Under the pieces are notes generated by a model. That model saw only the letters and a program-made list of their open reading frames with translations. It made no database searches and had not been told where the DNA came from. The position numbers and the translations under genes were made by a program. A stretch of DNA of 64,000 nt from Acidobacteriaceae bacterium (GTDB taxonomy: Bacteria > Acidobacteriota > Terriglobia > Terriglobales > Acidobacteriaceae), in contig PLHW01000044.1 in assembly GCA_003139095.1 (NCBI GenBank), forward strand, positions 125,838-189,837. Reading direction: 5' to 3'. Below, piece by piece: positions 8,717-18,126 of the stretch (positions within the stretch are counted from its first letter, which is position 1; each line of letters starts with the position of its first letter).

Positions 8717-9874
8717 TCAGGCGCTACATCGGATTGATATTGGTGGTCCCGCGATGTGGGCGCAATGCCTTACATGTCGGAAATAGACGTTGCCCGCTAT
8801 CTTTCGTCCGCATTTGCAGGCCCTGACGACAAGCGCGTGTTTCTGGGCGCGAGGTAGCAATTTGCTTTCGAATTGATCCGGAACACCATACTCGCAGATC
8901 AACCATTTGCGAGTAGAGGGATCGATGAGCGACATATTGATGGTGCTTCCGTTCTTTCGACAGAACTCCTCAAATGCTCTGTCCGTGACAAAAGTATCAA
9001 CCAATTTAAGTTCACCCGTGGATATGAGTTTTTGCACCTCGGCCACTTCAATGTTCAGAACCTTCGCCGCCCGTTTCCATGAATAGGGGCCTCCAGGGAG
9101 ATCACTAACAGGCGTCGTCTCAAACGCAGATATCGGATCCTGCGCTTGGCAGTTTTTCGTACAGTGAGCGGCTAATGAGGCAGCGGTGATACGCGGATCG
9201 CGAACTCGCAGCGTGCCACTTGCAACAAGCTGCCGCAGTCGCGTGCGGCTCATGCGTAATAATTTCCGCAGCGCGCGCTGGGACCAGCCGTCGGTGACTC
9301 GTGCGCTCATCCCAAGCGCCCCGAGTCGGAAGCGAACGGCGCGCTCCGACCGGCCAAGGCGCTCGGCGATCTTGTCGACCGGTTCGTAACCTGCCAGGTC
9401 CAACAGCGTCGCGTCATCCTCGGGAAGCCAAGGATGTGAAACGGCGCGATGCGATGGGCCATTGTCCGCAGCCTTCTTCACTTCCTGCGGAGCACAGGTA
9501 GCGAGCGCCGATGTTCTGCGCAACTGCCGAATGCGGCGCCAGCAGTCGCCTCGCTTCCATTCGGGAACTAGCTTGAGGATTTTGTTAATGGCCTCGTGTT
9601 TCTTGTTGGGGCCAAGCTTGATACCGGCGATCAGCAACTGATCAATCGCGGGTAGCAGGCGAGGGTTGATCGCCGACTGATTCCGAACGCGCTCGACAAC
9701 GCCCAACATACTTAACACCCACAGCGATCGGGCCAGAGATTGTTCACGAAGGGCGCTGGATCCTGTGCTTCGCGGCATCACCCAGGGACTGACGCAGGCC
9801 GGCAAGGCGGCTTCTGCAGCTGCTCCGCAGACTCGCGGTGGCGCGTCGGCCACGACTGCGTTGAATGTCCCCAC
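8717..9874 (-). CDS. DNA-binding protein with HTH and C-terminal zinc-ribbon-like motif
   Basis: The 385-residue protein has a central helix-turn-helix/Myb-like segment (ATLLDLAGYEPVDKIAERLG) followed by a second possible HTH (LRKLLRMSRTRLRQLVASG) and a third MerR/excisionase-like stretch near residue 265. The C-terminus has CKCGRKIAG...VRHC, which could bind zinc. Its stop is just upstream of the QhpG-like reading frame, so it might be co-transcribed with, or regulate, the two redox genes. I do not know a named family. The N-terminus before residue 50 is low in similarity to any known domain; a downstream start such as the Met near residue 33 or 56 is possible. Confidence 0.65.
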   Translation of the reverse strand: MGTFNAVVADAPPRVCGAAAEAALPACVSPWVMPRSTGSSALREQSLARSLWVLSMLGVVERVRNQSAINPRLLPAIDQLLIAGIKLGPNKKHEAINKILKLVPEWKRGDCWRRIRQLRRTSALATCAPQEVKKAADNGPSHRAVSHPWLPEDDATLLDLAGYEPVDKIAERLGRSERAVRFRLGALGMSARVTDGWSQRALRKLLRMSRTRLRQLVASGTLRVRDPRITAASLAAHCTKNCQAQDPISAFETTPVSDLPGGPYSWKRAAKVLNIEVAEVQKLISTGELKLVDTFVTDRAFEEFCRKNGSTINMSLIDPSTRKWLICEYGVPDQFESKLLPRAQKHALVVRACKCGRKIAGNVYFRHVRHCAHIAGPPISIRCSA

Positions 9875-10110
9875 GGCATCCTCAGGGATGCGCAGATGGA
9901 AAACATCCTGGCGCGATTCTCTGTTGATCGGTTATTTTTCTCTTGCGTGGTCGGGATTTCGGGCAGAGATTCAAAACAGAGAACTTAAGGTGCGCGAGAG
10001 AGATCCGGATCCGAGTTGCGTTGCCCGGAAACCCGTGCAGATAGCGTGTTTGTGGTTCTTCCTGACCCTAAAGTCAAAGTTCGTGGCGAGTTAGTCTCGA
10101 CGACTCGGAC

Positions 10111-12126
10111 TTAGTTGCTCGTGTGCGGATCGACCTGAGGCAGGTCCTCGGAAACTGCGAGAATGCATGATTGGCCCTCGAACTGGATTCGATCCGCAGA
10201 GTAAGCCGTAACCTTAACCTCTCCAGATTTTGTGCGGAGCCGAGTCATGACGTTTCGAATTGGGCCACCTTTGTCGAGCTGGGCGAGCATCAGGTCTCGA
10301 TCAGCCGGAGCCTCCCAAATCTTCAATTCATGGACGGTGCGACCAAGCACTTCGGCGCGGGAATATCCGTATCTGCATTCGAAGGCGGCATTCACATCGA
10401 GGAACCGTCCTTCCTTCAGCGTCGTGATTGAGAACGGAATCGGACTCGAACGAAACACCTTCTGAAACTTCTCCTCCGAACTCTTACGGCCGCCCTCCGA
10501 TTGCGCTAAAGCAGCTTCGGCTCGTTTGAGATCCCCAATGCGTTTTTCAAGTTCCTCTCCGTAGATGCGTGCGGTTTCGTAGAGCCTGGCGTTCTGGATC
10601 GCCGCTGCGGCGGGAATCGCCAGCAATTCGGCGCGTCGGAGATGGTCCCGGGTATAGAGACCTCGCTGAACGTGGCCCACTGAGAGGCATCCGAGATACT
10701 GGCCGGACGCTACCAGCGGAACCGATAGCCAGGAGCGCAACTGCTTGTGCCCCTTAAAGGTTTGCCATTGCTCTTCCGTCTTCGTGTCCTCAATCAAGAC
10801 GCTCTTTTGTTCCACTAAGACGCGATGCAAGAACGAAGACTCATCGGCGATGAGAGTCAGTGGGGGTCTAGGAGAACTCTTCTCTGGCTCGGGGCATAGT
10901 CTTTCACCGAGCGCCAGCACATGGGGACCACCTTCTGGAACCAAAACCCGGGCACAGGTGTACGGAACCAGTTCTTCAAGAGACCTCAGTAGAGCGTCCA
11001 TGACAAAATCCATCCGCAGGTCTTGGGTCAGCGAGAGGGTCGCTTTTCGCAGGGCCTCAGCTTCCACCCATGCTGATTTCGCCATAGCAAGGTTGGCGGC
11101 GACTTGCTCTTCTGCTTCTTTCTGCGCGGTGATCTCCAGGGCAGTCCCGACCAGCCGGCGAATCTTGCCTCCGGCATCTCGCACGGGAAACCCGCGAACC
11201 CATACCCAGCGTACCTCGCCGCGAGATCTGACAATTCTGAACCTTTCATTGAACTGTCCGCTTCGAGTGGCTTCGTCGAGTTTCGTGAGCACATGGGCGC
11301 GATCTTCGGGGTGGATCAGTTCTTCATAAGAAGAGGGGCTGTCCCGCAGCGACTCGCAGGAGCGGCCCGTGATCGTCTCATAGGACTGGTTCACGAACAG
11401 GGCTTGCTTGGTATCGGCGTCGATCATCCAGAAGATCTCCTGGATGTTCCGCGCCATCTGCTGAAACCGTTCTTCACTTTCAAGGAGCGACAACTGGGTG
11501 CGACGACGCTCGGTGACGTCGCGCAGAATCATTACGTGCTGGCCGGGTAGACAATCAGCCTTGGCTGTGAACTCGACGAAAACCGACGTCTGGTCGGTTC
11601 TTACGAGTTCCGCATCGCTCTGCTGGAACTTCTCGGCGAGAAGCCGGTGCCAGCCTTCCTGGAATTGGTCGGTATTCTTATAGAAACGGTCGATGATTTG
11701 GCCGATCAGTTGCGGACGCCGAATTCCGAAGAGGTGCTCGGCCGCGGGGTTAGCCTCGCGACAGATCGCCTGGTCATCAAGGATCAGAATGGCATCGAGC
11801 GCGTTCTCGAATACGGCTTGAAATTCACGCTCGGTCGTATTGAAGGCGCCCGTGATCTGGCCTTCTTCTTTCTGTGCCCAAAACAGGAACTTCGAGAGGA
11901 GCAGCACAACGGTTGCGAAGGTCGCCAGCAGGCCGAGCAGCAGTACGGCCGGCAGTTCCGCTCCGCGAAGCCGGTACCCAAGAGTCAGCGCGATGAGGGC
12001 GACCGAGACGAGGCTTACGGTGACGGAAGCCACGCGCCAGCCGAACTGCTTGCCCTTGGCGGGAAAGAGTGCACGGCGGAGTCGTTTGGCCGGCTCCATG
12101 GAAATGCCACGCATGGGAGCTCTCAC
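10111..12126 (-). CDS. Membrane PAS-PAS-GAF-PAS sensor without an output domain
   Basis: The 671-residue protein has two predicted membrane helices near residues 28-80, then a PAS domain (ENALDAILILDDQA), a second PAS with PAC (FWMIDADTKQALFVNQSYE ... EITAQKEAEEQ), a GAF domain at roughly 365-520, a coiled-coil linker and a third PAS (FRSSPIPFSITTLKEG). It ends shortly after that PAS with no histidine-kinase, GGDEF or phosphatase domain. Such proteins usually signal through a fused transmitter, so this is either a truncated kinase or an adaptor that pairs with another kinase. The start may be GTG 12126 or in-frame ATGs at 12114 or 12099. No partner gene is adjacent. Confidence 0.8.
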   Translation of the reverse strand: MRAPMRGISMEPAKRLRRALFPAKGKQFGWRVASVTVSLVSVALIALTLGYRLRGAELPAVLLLGLLATFATVVLLLSKFLFWAQKEEGQITGAFNTTEREFQAVFENALDAILILDDQAICREANPAAEHLFGIRRPQLIGQIIDRFYKNTDQFQEGWHRLLAEKFQQSDAELVRTDQTSVFVEFTAKADCLPGQHVMILRDVTERRRTQLSLLESEERFQQMARNIQEIFWMIDADTKQALFVNQSYETITGRSCESLRDSPSSYEELIHPEDRAHVLTKLDEATRSGQFNERFRIVRSRGEVRWVWVRGFPVRDAGGKIRRLVGTALEITAQKEAEEQVAANLAMAKSAWVEAEALRKATLSLTQDLRMDFVMDALLRSLEELVPYTCARVLVPEGGPHVLALGERLCPEPEKSSPRPPLTLIADESSFLHRVLVEQKSVLIEDTKTEEQWQTFKGHKQLRSWLSVPLVASGQYLGCLSVGHVQRGLYTRDHLRRAELLAIPAAAAIQNARLYETARIYGEELEKRIGDLKRAEAALAQSEGGRKSSEEKFQKVFRSSPIPFSITTLKEGRFLDVNAAFECRYGYSRAEVLGRTVHELKIWEAPADRDLMLAQLDKGGPIRNVMTRLRTKSGEVKVTAYSADRIQFEGQSCILAVSEDLPQVDPHTSN

Positions 12127-12274
12127 TGCACAAATGACAGGCGTCTGACCCGCGCTTTAGACGGCTCAGCGCATTGTTCCTGTCTCTGGCAGATAGTAGG
12201 CGGGTGGTACGGTGTGGTCAAGTTTCCCTGCCGCCCCCTGTTATTCGGGGGCTACGGAAGCGACACCAGAGGGT

Positions 12275-13255
12275 TCATGGACCGCATTTGGGCTGTTCCA
12301 CCGATGGCGGTACGCCGAGGCTCTGATCGATGAGGAAGGACGGACGAACAAAAGCTCTGTCTTGCAACGGCGAAAGAAACACAACCTTCACAGATTGCCA
12401 GTCGATGGAATCCGGTTTCTTCAGCGGCCAATCCATCTTGCTCGTAATGGTTCCCCCGAACACGAGCGGTGTCAGGCTTTTCTTCTGCGGCAACACAACC
12501 TTTGCTTCGTACGAATATCCTTGAACCAGCTTGTTGTCGACCATTGCTGCGAGTGTTGCTTTGGTGCGGTCTGCCACCAGAAGCAATTGGACGCCTACGA
12601 TCAGGTCAAATCCTTCTGACGTGAAGACGTGATCAGGCGCTTCTAAGACAACGTGGAAGCCATTGCGCCCGCCTTTTTCTCGAACTGTGCGAAGGCTCTG
12701 GTAATCATCGGGACAAAATGTAACAGTCCGGTCCGCGGATCCCACGGTGTAGATCTTGCTGCGCCCATGATTGAGGATGTTTTCCAGGTAAACTCGAAGC
12801 CGCTGTGACTCCCCTTCGCTCTTCCAATTCACGGTGAGAGGGTCGAGATCCACCAAGGTGTGCTCTTCATTCGGTCCGACAACGGTGATGTCGGTGACCT
12901 TGGTTGCGTTTTGTTGTTTCACATATTGCAGCACCCCAAGTACGCATAGTCCGCCACAGAGCAGATAGACAACGAGCACGGTTATAAATTGCTGATTCAG
13001 GACTTTCTTTAATAAGGCGAAGTCCTGCTCGGAAATGACGCGTCTCAGGCTGTCGTCCCTGCGGAGGAGTCGGTCTACGCCGCTCGCGGTGAGCCGTTGG
13101 TCGGGCACCCTCTCGGGCGCTGCCAGGCGGAGTTTCTCTACGATTGCGCTGACGATAGCGTTGGGCTTTCCGAAGTGTTGGAGAATCTGGTAAGCGATAA
13201 ATCCCACGATTCCAAGCAGTGCGGGAAGGCCAGAAAGAAATCCATTTACGTTCAT
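12275..13255 (-). CDS. Unknown two-helix membrane protein
   Basis: Starting from the ATG at 13255, which has GAGG about six bases upstream, the protein has 326 residues. It has one membrane helix at the N-terminus (LLGIVGFIAYQIL) and another near residue 100 (FITVLVVYLLCGGLCVLGVL). The rest looks like beta-rich soluble domains with no catalytic motif. The topology would put either a ~60-residue loop or the large C-terminal part on the outside. It is transcribed divergently from mrfA. I do not recognise the family. Confidence 0.7.
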   Translation of the reverse strand: MNVNGFLSGLPALLGIVGFIAYQILQHFGKPNAIVSAIVEKLRLAAPERVPDQRLTASGVDRLLRRDDSLRRVISEQDFALLKKVLNQQFITVLVVYLLCGGLCVLGVLQYVKQQNATKVTDITVVGPNEEHTLVDLDPLTVNWKSEGESQRLRVYLENILNHGRSKIYTVGSADRTVTFCPDDYQSLRTVREKGGRNGFHVVLEAPDHVFTSEGFDLIVGVQLLLVADRTKATLAAMVDNKLVQGYSYEAKVVLPQKKSLTPLVFGGTITSKMDWPLKKPDSIDWQSVKVVFLSPLQDRAFVRPSFLIDQSLGVPPSVEQPKCGP

Positions 13256-13414
13256 GCGGCGCCTCAACGAAACGACGTACTTCTCGGATCAGCGTAATCC
13301 AGAAGAATACACGCCCCGGTCGGGATGCGCGTTCCACTCCGCTGTTGCGCACAAGGTAGATCAGGTGCTAGGCTGGTTGGCGAACAAAAGGCGAAGCCAC
13401 TTCAGGAGTGCTGC

Positions 13415-15799
13415 ATGCCCCCGTCCCAATCCCTCGCTCCACGATCCGCGACAACCCTCGATACCGTTCACGACATTCTTGGGACTTTGGTCGCGCGCTA
13501 TCGCCAGGACGAAGTGCTGACATCGGTGCGGCAAATTTCAGCTCGAGAGGCTAAGTTTCGTCCGGTGCCCAGCTGGGTGACAAGTACCTTATGTGAGGCG
13601 TATCGGGCAAAGGGAATCCAAGAACTGTACTCGCATCAGGCCGCCACGGCCGAGCTGGTACACGACGGCAGAAACGTTGTCGTAGTGACGCCGACGGCAT
13701 CGGGCAAGACCCTCTGCTACAACCTGCCAGTGTTAAATGCGGTGCTGGAAAATCCCGATACCCGCGCCCTTTACCTGTTTCCCACCAAAGCGTTGGCCCA
13801 GGACCAACTCGCCGAATTGCATGACCTATCGAAGCGGCTCGATGACTGCTTTGGGGTGTTCACCTACGACGGCGATACGCCGAGCGACGCGCGCAAAGCG
13901 ATTCGAGAGCGCGGACATATTGTCCTGACCAATCCAGACATGCTGCACACGGGAATCCTGCCGCACCACACCAAATGGATGCGATTGTTTGAAAACCTGC
14001 GCTACATCGTGATCGATGAATTGCACTCCTATCGCGGGGTGTTCGGAAGCCATCTGGCGAATGTGCTGCGGCGGTTGAGACGGGTCGCGCAGTTCTATGG
14101 TTCCGATCCACAGTTCATCTGCTGTTCCGCCACGATCGCTAATCCCGGCGAACTGGCCGCACAACTCACCGAGAAGAAAGTCGAAGTTGTCGAGGAGAAT
14201 GGCGCCCCGGCCGGGGAGAAGGTTTTCGTTTTCTACAACCCGCCCATGGTGAACCGCAATCTCGGCATCCGGCGCAACTATATCAATGAAGCGACCCGTG
14301 TCGCTAAAGAGGTGCTCGCCCGAAAGCTGCAGACGATCGTCTTCGCCAACAGCCGACTGCATACCGAGATTCTGCTCACCTACCTGCAGCAGGCGAATCC
14401 GCCGAAGCCGGGCCAACCAGAACCGATCCGCGGCTATCGGGGTGGGTATCTACCAGGGGAACGGCGCGAGGTTGAACGCGGATTGCGCGACGGCCGGATT
14501 TTGGGAGTCGTGACCACAAATGCACTTGAGTTGGGAATCGACATAGGCTCGCTCGATGCTTGCGTGATGGTAGGCTATGCGGGCTCGATCGCATCGACCT
14601 GGCAAAGGGCTGGGCGTGCCGGGCGCCGCAGTGGAAGCTCATGCGCAGTATTTGTCGCGTCGTCTGCTCCCCTCGACCAGTTCATCGTGCAGCATCCCGA
14701 TTACTTTTTCGGAAGCTCACCCGAGCACGCACATATTCAACCAGACAACCTCGAAATTCTTGTGAACCACCTGAAGTGCGCTGCGTTCGAGCTGCCACTT
14801 TCGCCCGAGGAACAATTCGGCAATGTCGATCTGCCTGACCTGTGCGAACGGCTTGGCGAAGCTGGGTTTCTGCATAAGAGCGGCGGGAACTGGCATTGGG
14901 TGCAGCAGGCCTATCCGGCAGACACCGTCAGTCTGCGGTCGGTGACGTCCGACAATTTCATCATCATTAAGACAACCGGAGACAGCGATGGAGAGCCGGA
15001 AGTGATCGGTGAGGTCGACTTCTCCTCGGCGCTCACAACCGTTCACCCGAAAGCGATCTATCTCCATCAAGGTCAGCAATACCACGTGGAACGGCTGGAT
15101 TTCGAAAAGCGAAAAGCCTACGTGAAACCGGTAAATGTGGACTACTACACGGATGCCATCCGCTACACGCAAGTACGGGTACTCGAAATCGCGGAGGAGC
15201 AAAGTATTCCTGGTCCTGCAGCCCGGGCCCACGGGGACGTCCTGGTGCGCTCGCAAGTCGTCGGCTTCAAGAAAATCAAGTTCTTCACGAACGAGAACGT
15301 CGGCTCGGGAAAGCTCGAATTGCCGGAGAACGAAATGCACACGACCGCATTCTGGCTCACGCTCGGGCACAGCTTGCTGACGGAATTGCCCTTCACGTTA
15401 TCCGAGCGGCAGAACGGAATCTTTGGATTGCTTTATGCCCTGGGATCGATGGCGACACTCTTGCTGATGTGCGACCGTCGGGATCTTGGCGCAGCTGTGG
15501 GGGAGCGGCCACCAAGCGCGGCTTCCGAAATTAACTGGGAGGATTTTGCGGCACCACGCGCATCGGAGATAACGGAATTCTTTGAACCCAACCTCTATCT
15601 CTACGACGCGTACCCAGGGGGAATTGGATTCAGCGAGCCGCTCTACAGAATCTCGAACGTGCTGCTGGAACGCACGCGTGAGCTCATTTGCGCTTGTCCG
15701 TGCGAGAACGGCTGCCCCTCGTGTGTCGGGCCGGCCGGTGACCGGAGCGAAAGTACGAAGGACGTGGCGCTCGCAATCCTTGGACGCCTGTGTGCATGA
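13415..15799 (+). CDS. mrfA: MrfA/YprA-type DEAD-box DNA helicase with DUF1998 C-terminus
   Basis: The start is taken at ATG 13415, which has AGGAG six bases upstream, rather than the ORF-track start; this gives 794 residues, close to Bacillus YprA. Helicase motifs are clear: TPTASGKT (Walker A), DELH (motif II), CSATIANP (III), ALELGIDIG (V) and QRAGRAGRR (VI). The C-terminus has the four-cysteine CPCENGCPSCVG typical of DUF1998/MZB proteins. Bacillus MrfA is a 3'-5' helicase that works with the exonuclease MrfB to remove mitomycin C and similar adducts independently of UvrABC. The next gene is an MrfB homologue that overlaps or abuts it, so the pair is conserved here. Confidence 0.9.
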   Translation: MPPSQSLAPRSATTLDTVHDILGTLVARYRQDEVLTSVRQISAREAKFRPVPSWVTSTLCEAYRAKGIQELYSHQAATAELVHDGRNVVVVTPTASGKTLCYNLPVLNAVLENPDTRALYLFPTKALAQDQLAELHDLSKRLDDCFGVFTYDGDTPSDARKAIRERGHIVLTNPDMLHTGILPHHTKWMRLFENLRYIVIDELHSYRGVFGSHLANVLRRLRRVAQFYGSDPQFICCSATIANPGELAAQLTEKKVEVVEENGAPAGEKVFVFYNPPMVNRNLGIRRNYINEATRVAKEVLARKLQTIVFANSRLHTEILLTYLQQANPPKPGQPEPIRGYRGGYLPGERREVERGLRDGRILGVVTTNALELGIDIGSLDACVMVGYAGSIASTWQRAGRAGRRSGSSCAVFVASSAPLDQFIVQHPDYFFGSSPEHAHIQPDNLEILVNHLKCAAFELPLSPEEQFGNVDLPDLCERLGEAGFLHKSGGNWHWVQQAYPADTVSLRSVTSDNFIIIKTTGDSDGEPEVIGEVDFSSALTTVHPKAIYLHQGQQYHVERLDFEKRKAYVKPVNVDYYTDAIRYTQVRVLEIAEEQSIPGPAARAHGDVLVRSQVVGFKKIKFFTNENVGSGKLELPENEMHTTAFWLTLGHSLLTELPFTLSERQNGIFGLLYALGSMATLLLMCDRRDLGAAVGERPPSAASEINWEDFAAPRASEITEFFEPNLYLYDAYPGGIGFSEPLYRISNVLLERTRELICACPCENGCPSCVGPAGDRSESTKDVALAILGRLCA

Positions 15800-15839
15800 A
15801 CTCGTACAAGGGATTCGAGGACAGGGAGTCGAAACAAAA

Positions 15840-17162
15840 GTGAGCCAGGTGATGCAGGACCGATTCCGACGGCTGAAAGCGCTGCAACTCCCTTCTCCCT
15901 CGGTACGCTCGGGGCTTGAATGGGAAGCGGCAGTGCCACACATCCCGGTCCAACTGCGCGACGGGGAGCATACAGGTCCGGGTGGATCGGGCAGGCTGGA
16001 GCAGCTACTGGGGGCGACGGCCAAGGCCAATGAATACGGCGAACATCTTTCCCTGCATTGCTGGTTCGGCGAACCGGCTCGATTTACGCCGTCTATCGAA
16101 GCTCTACGGTTGCTGATGCCCGACGCACCGGAGGAGGTTGCGGATCCCGAGCAGTGGATTTTTCTGGACACGGAAACGACCGGCCTTGCGGGCGGGAGTG
16201 GGACCTATGCGTTTCTTGTTGGCCTCGCGTGGTGGGAGGGTGGCGGACTTGAAGTCGAACAATTGTTCATGCGCGACCACAGCGAAGAGCGGTCGTTGCT
16301 GTTCGCACTGGCGGAGCGGCTCGCCAAGCGCCGGGTGCTGGTCACGTTCAATGGCAAATCGTTCGACTGGCCATTGCTCGAAACCCGCTACCGCATGAGC
16401 CGGAAGATTCCTCTTCCCTGCCCCCGCGCACATCTCGATTTCCTTCATCCGGCGCGAAACCTGTGGCGGCTGCGTCTTGGATCGGTGCGACTATCAGAGC
16501 TCGAACGGCACGTGCTGGGATGGGATCGAGGGCAAGATCTAATGTCGGGTCTGATCCCGCAGATTTACTTGGATTTCATCCGGGGCGGATCGCCCGAGAG
16601 GCTTGTTCCCGTCTTGCACCACAACCAGATGGACCTGCGCGGCCTGGCCGGGCTCTCCAGCCGGATTCTTTCCCTGCTCAGCGATGCTGAAACCCTGGGA
16701 CAAGATGGACTAGAACTGTTTGGAGTGTCCCGAATTTGCGAACGGCAGGGAGATTGCATTCGTGCCCGGAAGCTCTACGAACAATCCATCGCGTCCGTGC
16801 TGCCGGTCGAGACCGACCGGACCGCGCGGCGTTCGCTGGCGCGCCTGGCGAAACGCGATGGCGATTTCGCCTTAGCCTGTGACCTTTGGAGAAGCGCGGT
16901 TGGAAACTCGCGGCCGGGGTATGAGGCCTACGAGCAGCTGGCGATCTACCACGAGCATCGGGCACGCAACCCGCAGGAGGCGCGCGAGGTGGTTCGCCGG
17001 GCACTCGATGAACTCCACCGGGCAAACCACGCCGGCACGCTCGCTCCACGCGCCTATCACGAGATCCGGGCGCGATTCGAGCATCGAATGGCTCGACTGG
17101 AAAGAAAAAGCAGGCGGCCTCTGCTCGAAGGTTTGGGCACGAAATTCTGCCCGGAAGAGTGA
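15840..17162 (+). CDS. mrfB: MrfB/YprB-type RNase H-like exonuclease
   Basis: The protein has an RNase H-like DEDD exonuclease core: FLDTETTG (first Asp-Glu), NGKSFDWPLLE, HLDFLHPARNLW and VLHHNQMDLRGL (final Asp). This pattern belongs to the YprB family. The C-terminal third looks like TPR-type helical repeats. In Bacillus the pair MrfA-MrfB excises damaged DNA. The open frame begins inside mrfA at 15582. I chose GTG 15840 because AGGGAG lies about 11 bases upstream; GTG 15792, which would overlap the mrfA stop, and ATG 15852 are alternatives. It is coupled to mrfA and followed by small unknown genes. Confidence 0.85.
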   Translation: MSQVMQDRFRRLKALQLPSPSVRSGLEWEAAVPHIPVQLRDGEHTGPGGSGRLEQLLGATAKANEYGEHLSLHCWFGEPARFTPSIEALRLLMPDAPEEVADPEQWIFLDTETTGLAGGSGTYAFLVGLAWWEGGGLEVEQLFMRDHSEERSLLFALAERLAKRRVLVTFNGKSFDWPLLETRYRMSRKIPLPCPRAHLDFLHPARNLWRLRLGSVRLSELERHVLGWDRGQDLMSGLIPQIYLDFIRGGSPERLVPVLHHNQMDLRGLAGLSSRILSLLSDAETLGQDGLELFGVSRICERQGDCIRARKLYEQSIASVLPVETDRTARRSLARLAKRDGDFALACDLWRSAVGNSRPGYEAYEQLAIYHEHRARNPQEAREVVRRALDELHRANHAGTLAPRAYHEIRARFEHRMARLERKSRRPLLEGLGTKFCPEE

Positions 17163-17167
17163 GTCAG

Positions 17168-17374
17168 ATGGAGGAAGGAAGAAAACGAGTGTTAGGGATT
17201 ATCGCCGGCATCCTCGTCGCGCGTCATCTAAAGACGACAGAGGACCTGCACGACAGCCGGCCGAGTCCGCGGACTGAGGCGCTGGTTGGGTCGGCCGTGC
17301 AGTGGGCCGAGCGAATCATGAGAAGGATCGACGGGACCTTCGCAAATTCCGCCGATGACAAACGATGGCCGTGA
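17168..17374 (+). CDS. Small unknown protein downstream of mrfB
   Basis: This is a 68-residue helical protein starting six bases after mrfB ends and overlapping the next gene by ten bases, so translational coupling is likely. The N-terminal LGIIAGILVARHL stretch is moderately hydrophobic. It contains no cysteines or known motif. Tight packing between real genes is the main argument that it is coding; the function is unknown. GTG 17159 is an alternative start. Confidence 0.5.
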   Translation: MEEGRKRVLGIIAGILVARHLKTTEDLHDSRPSPRTEALVGSAVQWAERIMRRIDGTFANSADDKRWP

Positions 17375-17697
17375 GCTTAGAAGAGACTCTGATTTCGGTG
17401 TGGCGCCAGTCCTTCGTGGAAGAGGCCAAAGCCGTCAGTGTCGACGGCCGTAGTTTTCCCGTGCGAAGGACCAGCCGATCCAGATTGCGAGAAGTGAATT
17501 TTAAATTCCAAGGCCAGGAGCTACGTGGGCTCGAGCAGAATCCCAAAACCGCGTCTCGCTGGGCGAAACTTGCACGCGAGGGAAAGAAAGTCATGCAGTT
17601 CCTGGACGCGGGGCGCTACATGGCGGTCGTCGTGGATGGAAAGGTGCAGCTCTATGGCAAAGCCGCGCACGATGATCGAAAGTCAAACGAGACCTAA
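17365..17697 (+). CDS. Small basic unknown protein
   Basis: The 110-residue protein overlaps the previous gene by ten bases. It is rich in Arg and Lys and has a predicted alpha/beta pattern with a C-terminal segment, GRYMAVVVDGKVQLYG, that looks like a beta hairpin. I have no family name for it. The overlap suggests it is the last gene of the mrfAB transcript, so a role in DNA handling is possible but unproven. Confidence 0.6.
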   Translation: MAVSLEETLISVWRQSFVEEAKAVSVDGRSFPVRRTSRSRLREVNFKFQGQELRGLEQNPKTASRWAKLAREGKKVMQFLDAGRYMAVVVDGKVQLYGKAAHDDRKSNET

Positions 17698-17804
17698 CAA
17701 GAAGATGAATGGAGTGGCTGATGGGAAGCGCTGACGTGTGAACGGATTCTTTAGACATTAAATAACGAGTCGGTAGAATTGAACTACGAGTTGGGTGAGG
17801 TTCT

Positions 17805-18095
17805 GTGATGAGAAACTTAGGTGTTGAAAGCATCCCCGAAAGGGGGCGAGTTCTCAATGCGGTCGCGCTGCAAAACGCCGTCTTGTGCGCCGAATGTGAT
17901 GTTGTCAGCGACAGCCCGAACGACCGGTGTCTGGTGTGCGGAAGCCGCTCCCTGTTCAACATCGCTCGCATGTTCGGCGGGAATCTTCCCAGGGATCGGG
18001 CGGCTCTGGTTCCGTCAGAAACGGTGGAATTGCAACGCGAGATTGTGCTGACCTTCCCAAGGCACCACAGGCAGCGCGCCAAACGAACCGGTTAG
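17805..18095 (+). CDS. Small zinc-ribbon-like protein upstream of dinB
   Basis: This 96-residue protein has a paired-cysteine motif, CAECDVVSDSPNDRCLVCG, consistent with a zinc ribbon. The rest is short and hydrophilic. It lies 31 bp ahead of dinB on the same strand, so it may be co-transcribed with it. I am not aware of a defined function. Confidence 0.65.
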   Translation: MMRNLGVESIPERGRVLNAVALQNAVLCAECDVVSDSPNDRCLVCGSRSLFNIARMFGGNLPRDRAALVPSETVELQREIVLTFPRHHRQRAKRTG

Positions 18096-18126
18096 TTCGC
18101 GTGGTTGAACTATTGGTCGAACCATC

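Noticed and set aside
15582-15839. ORF-track start of mrfB
   Set aside because: It lies deep inside the mrfA C-terminus, in another frame, and the extra residues look random.
17700-18126. LexA box upstream of dinB
   Set aside because: I saw partial symmetric stretches such as GAACTACGAGTT but nothing matching a known LexA consensus.
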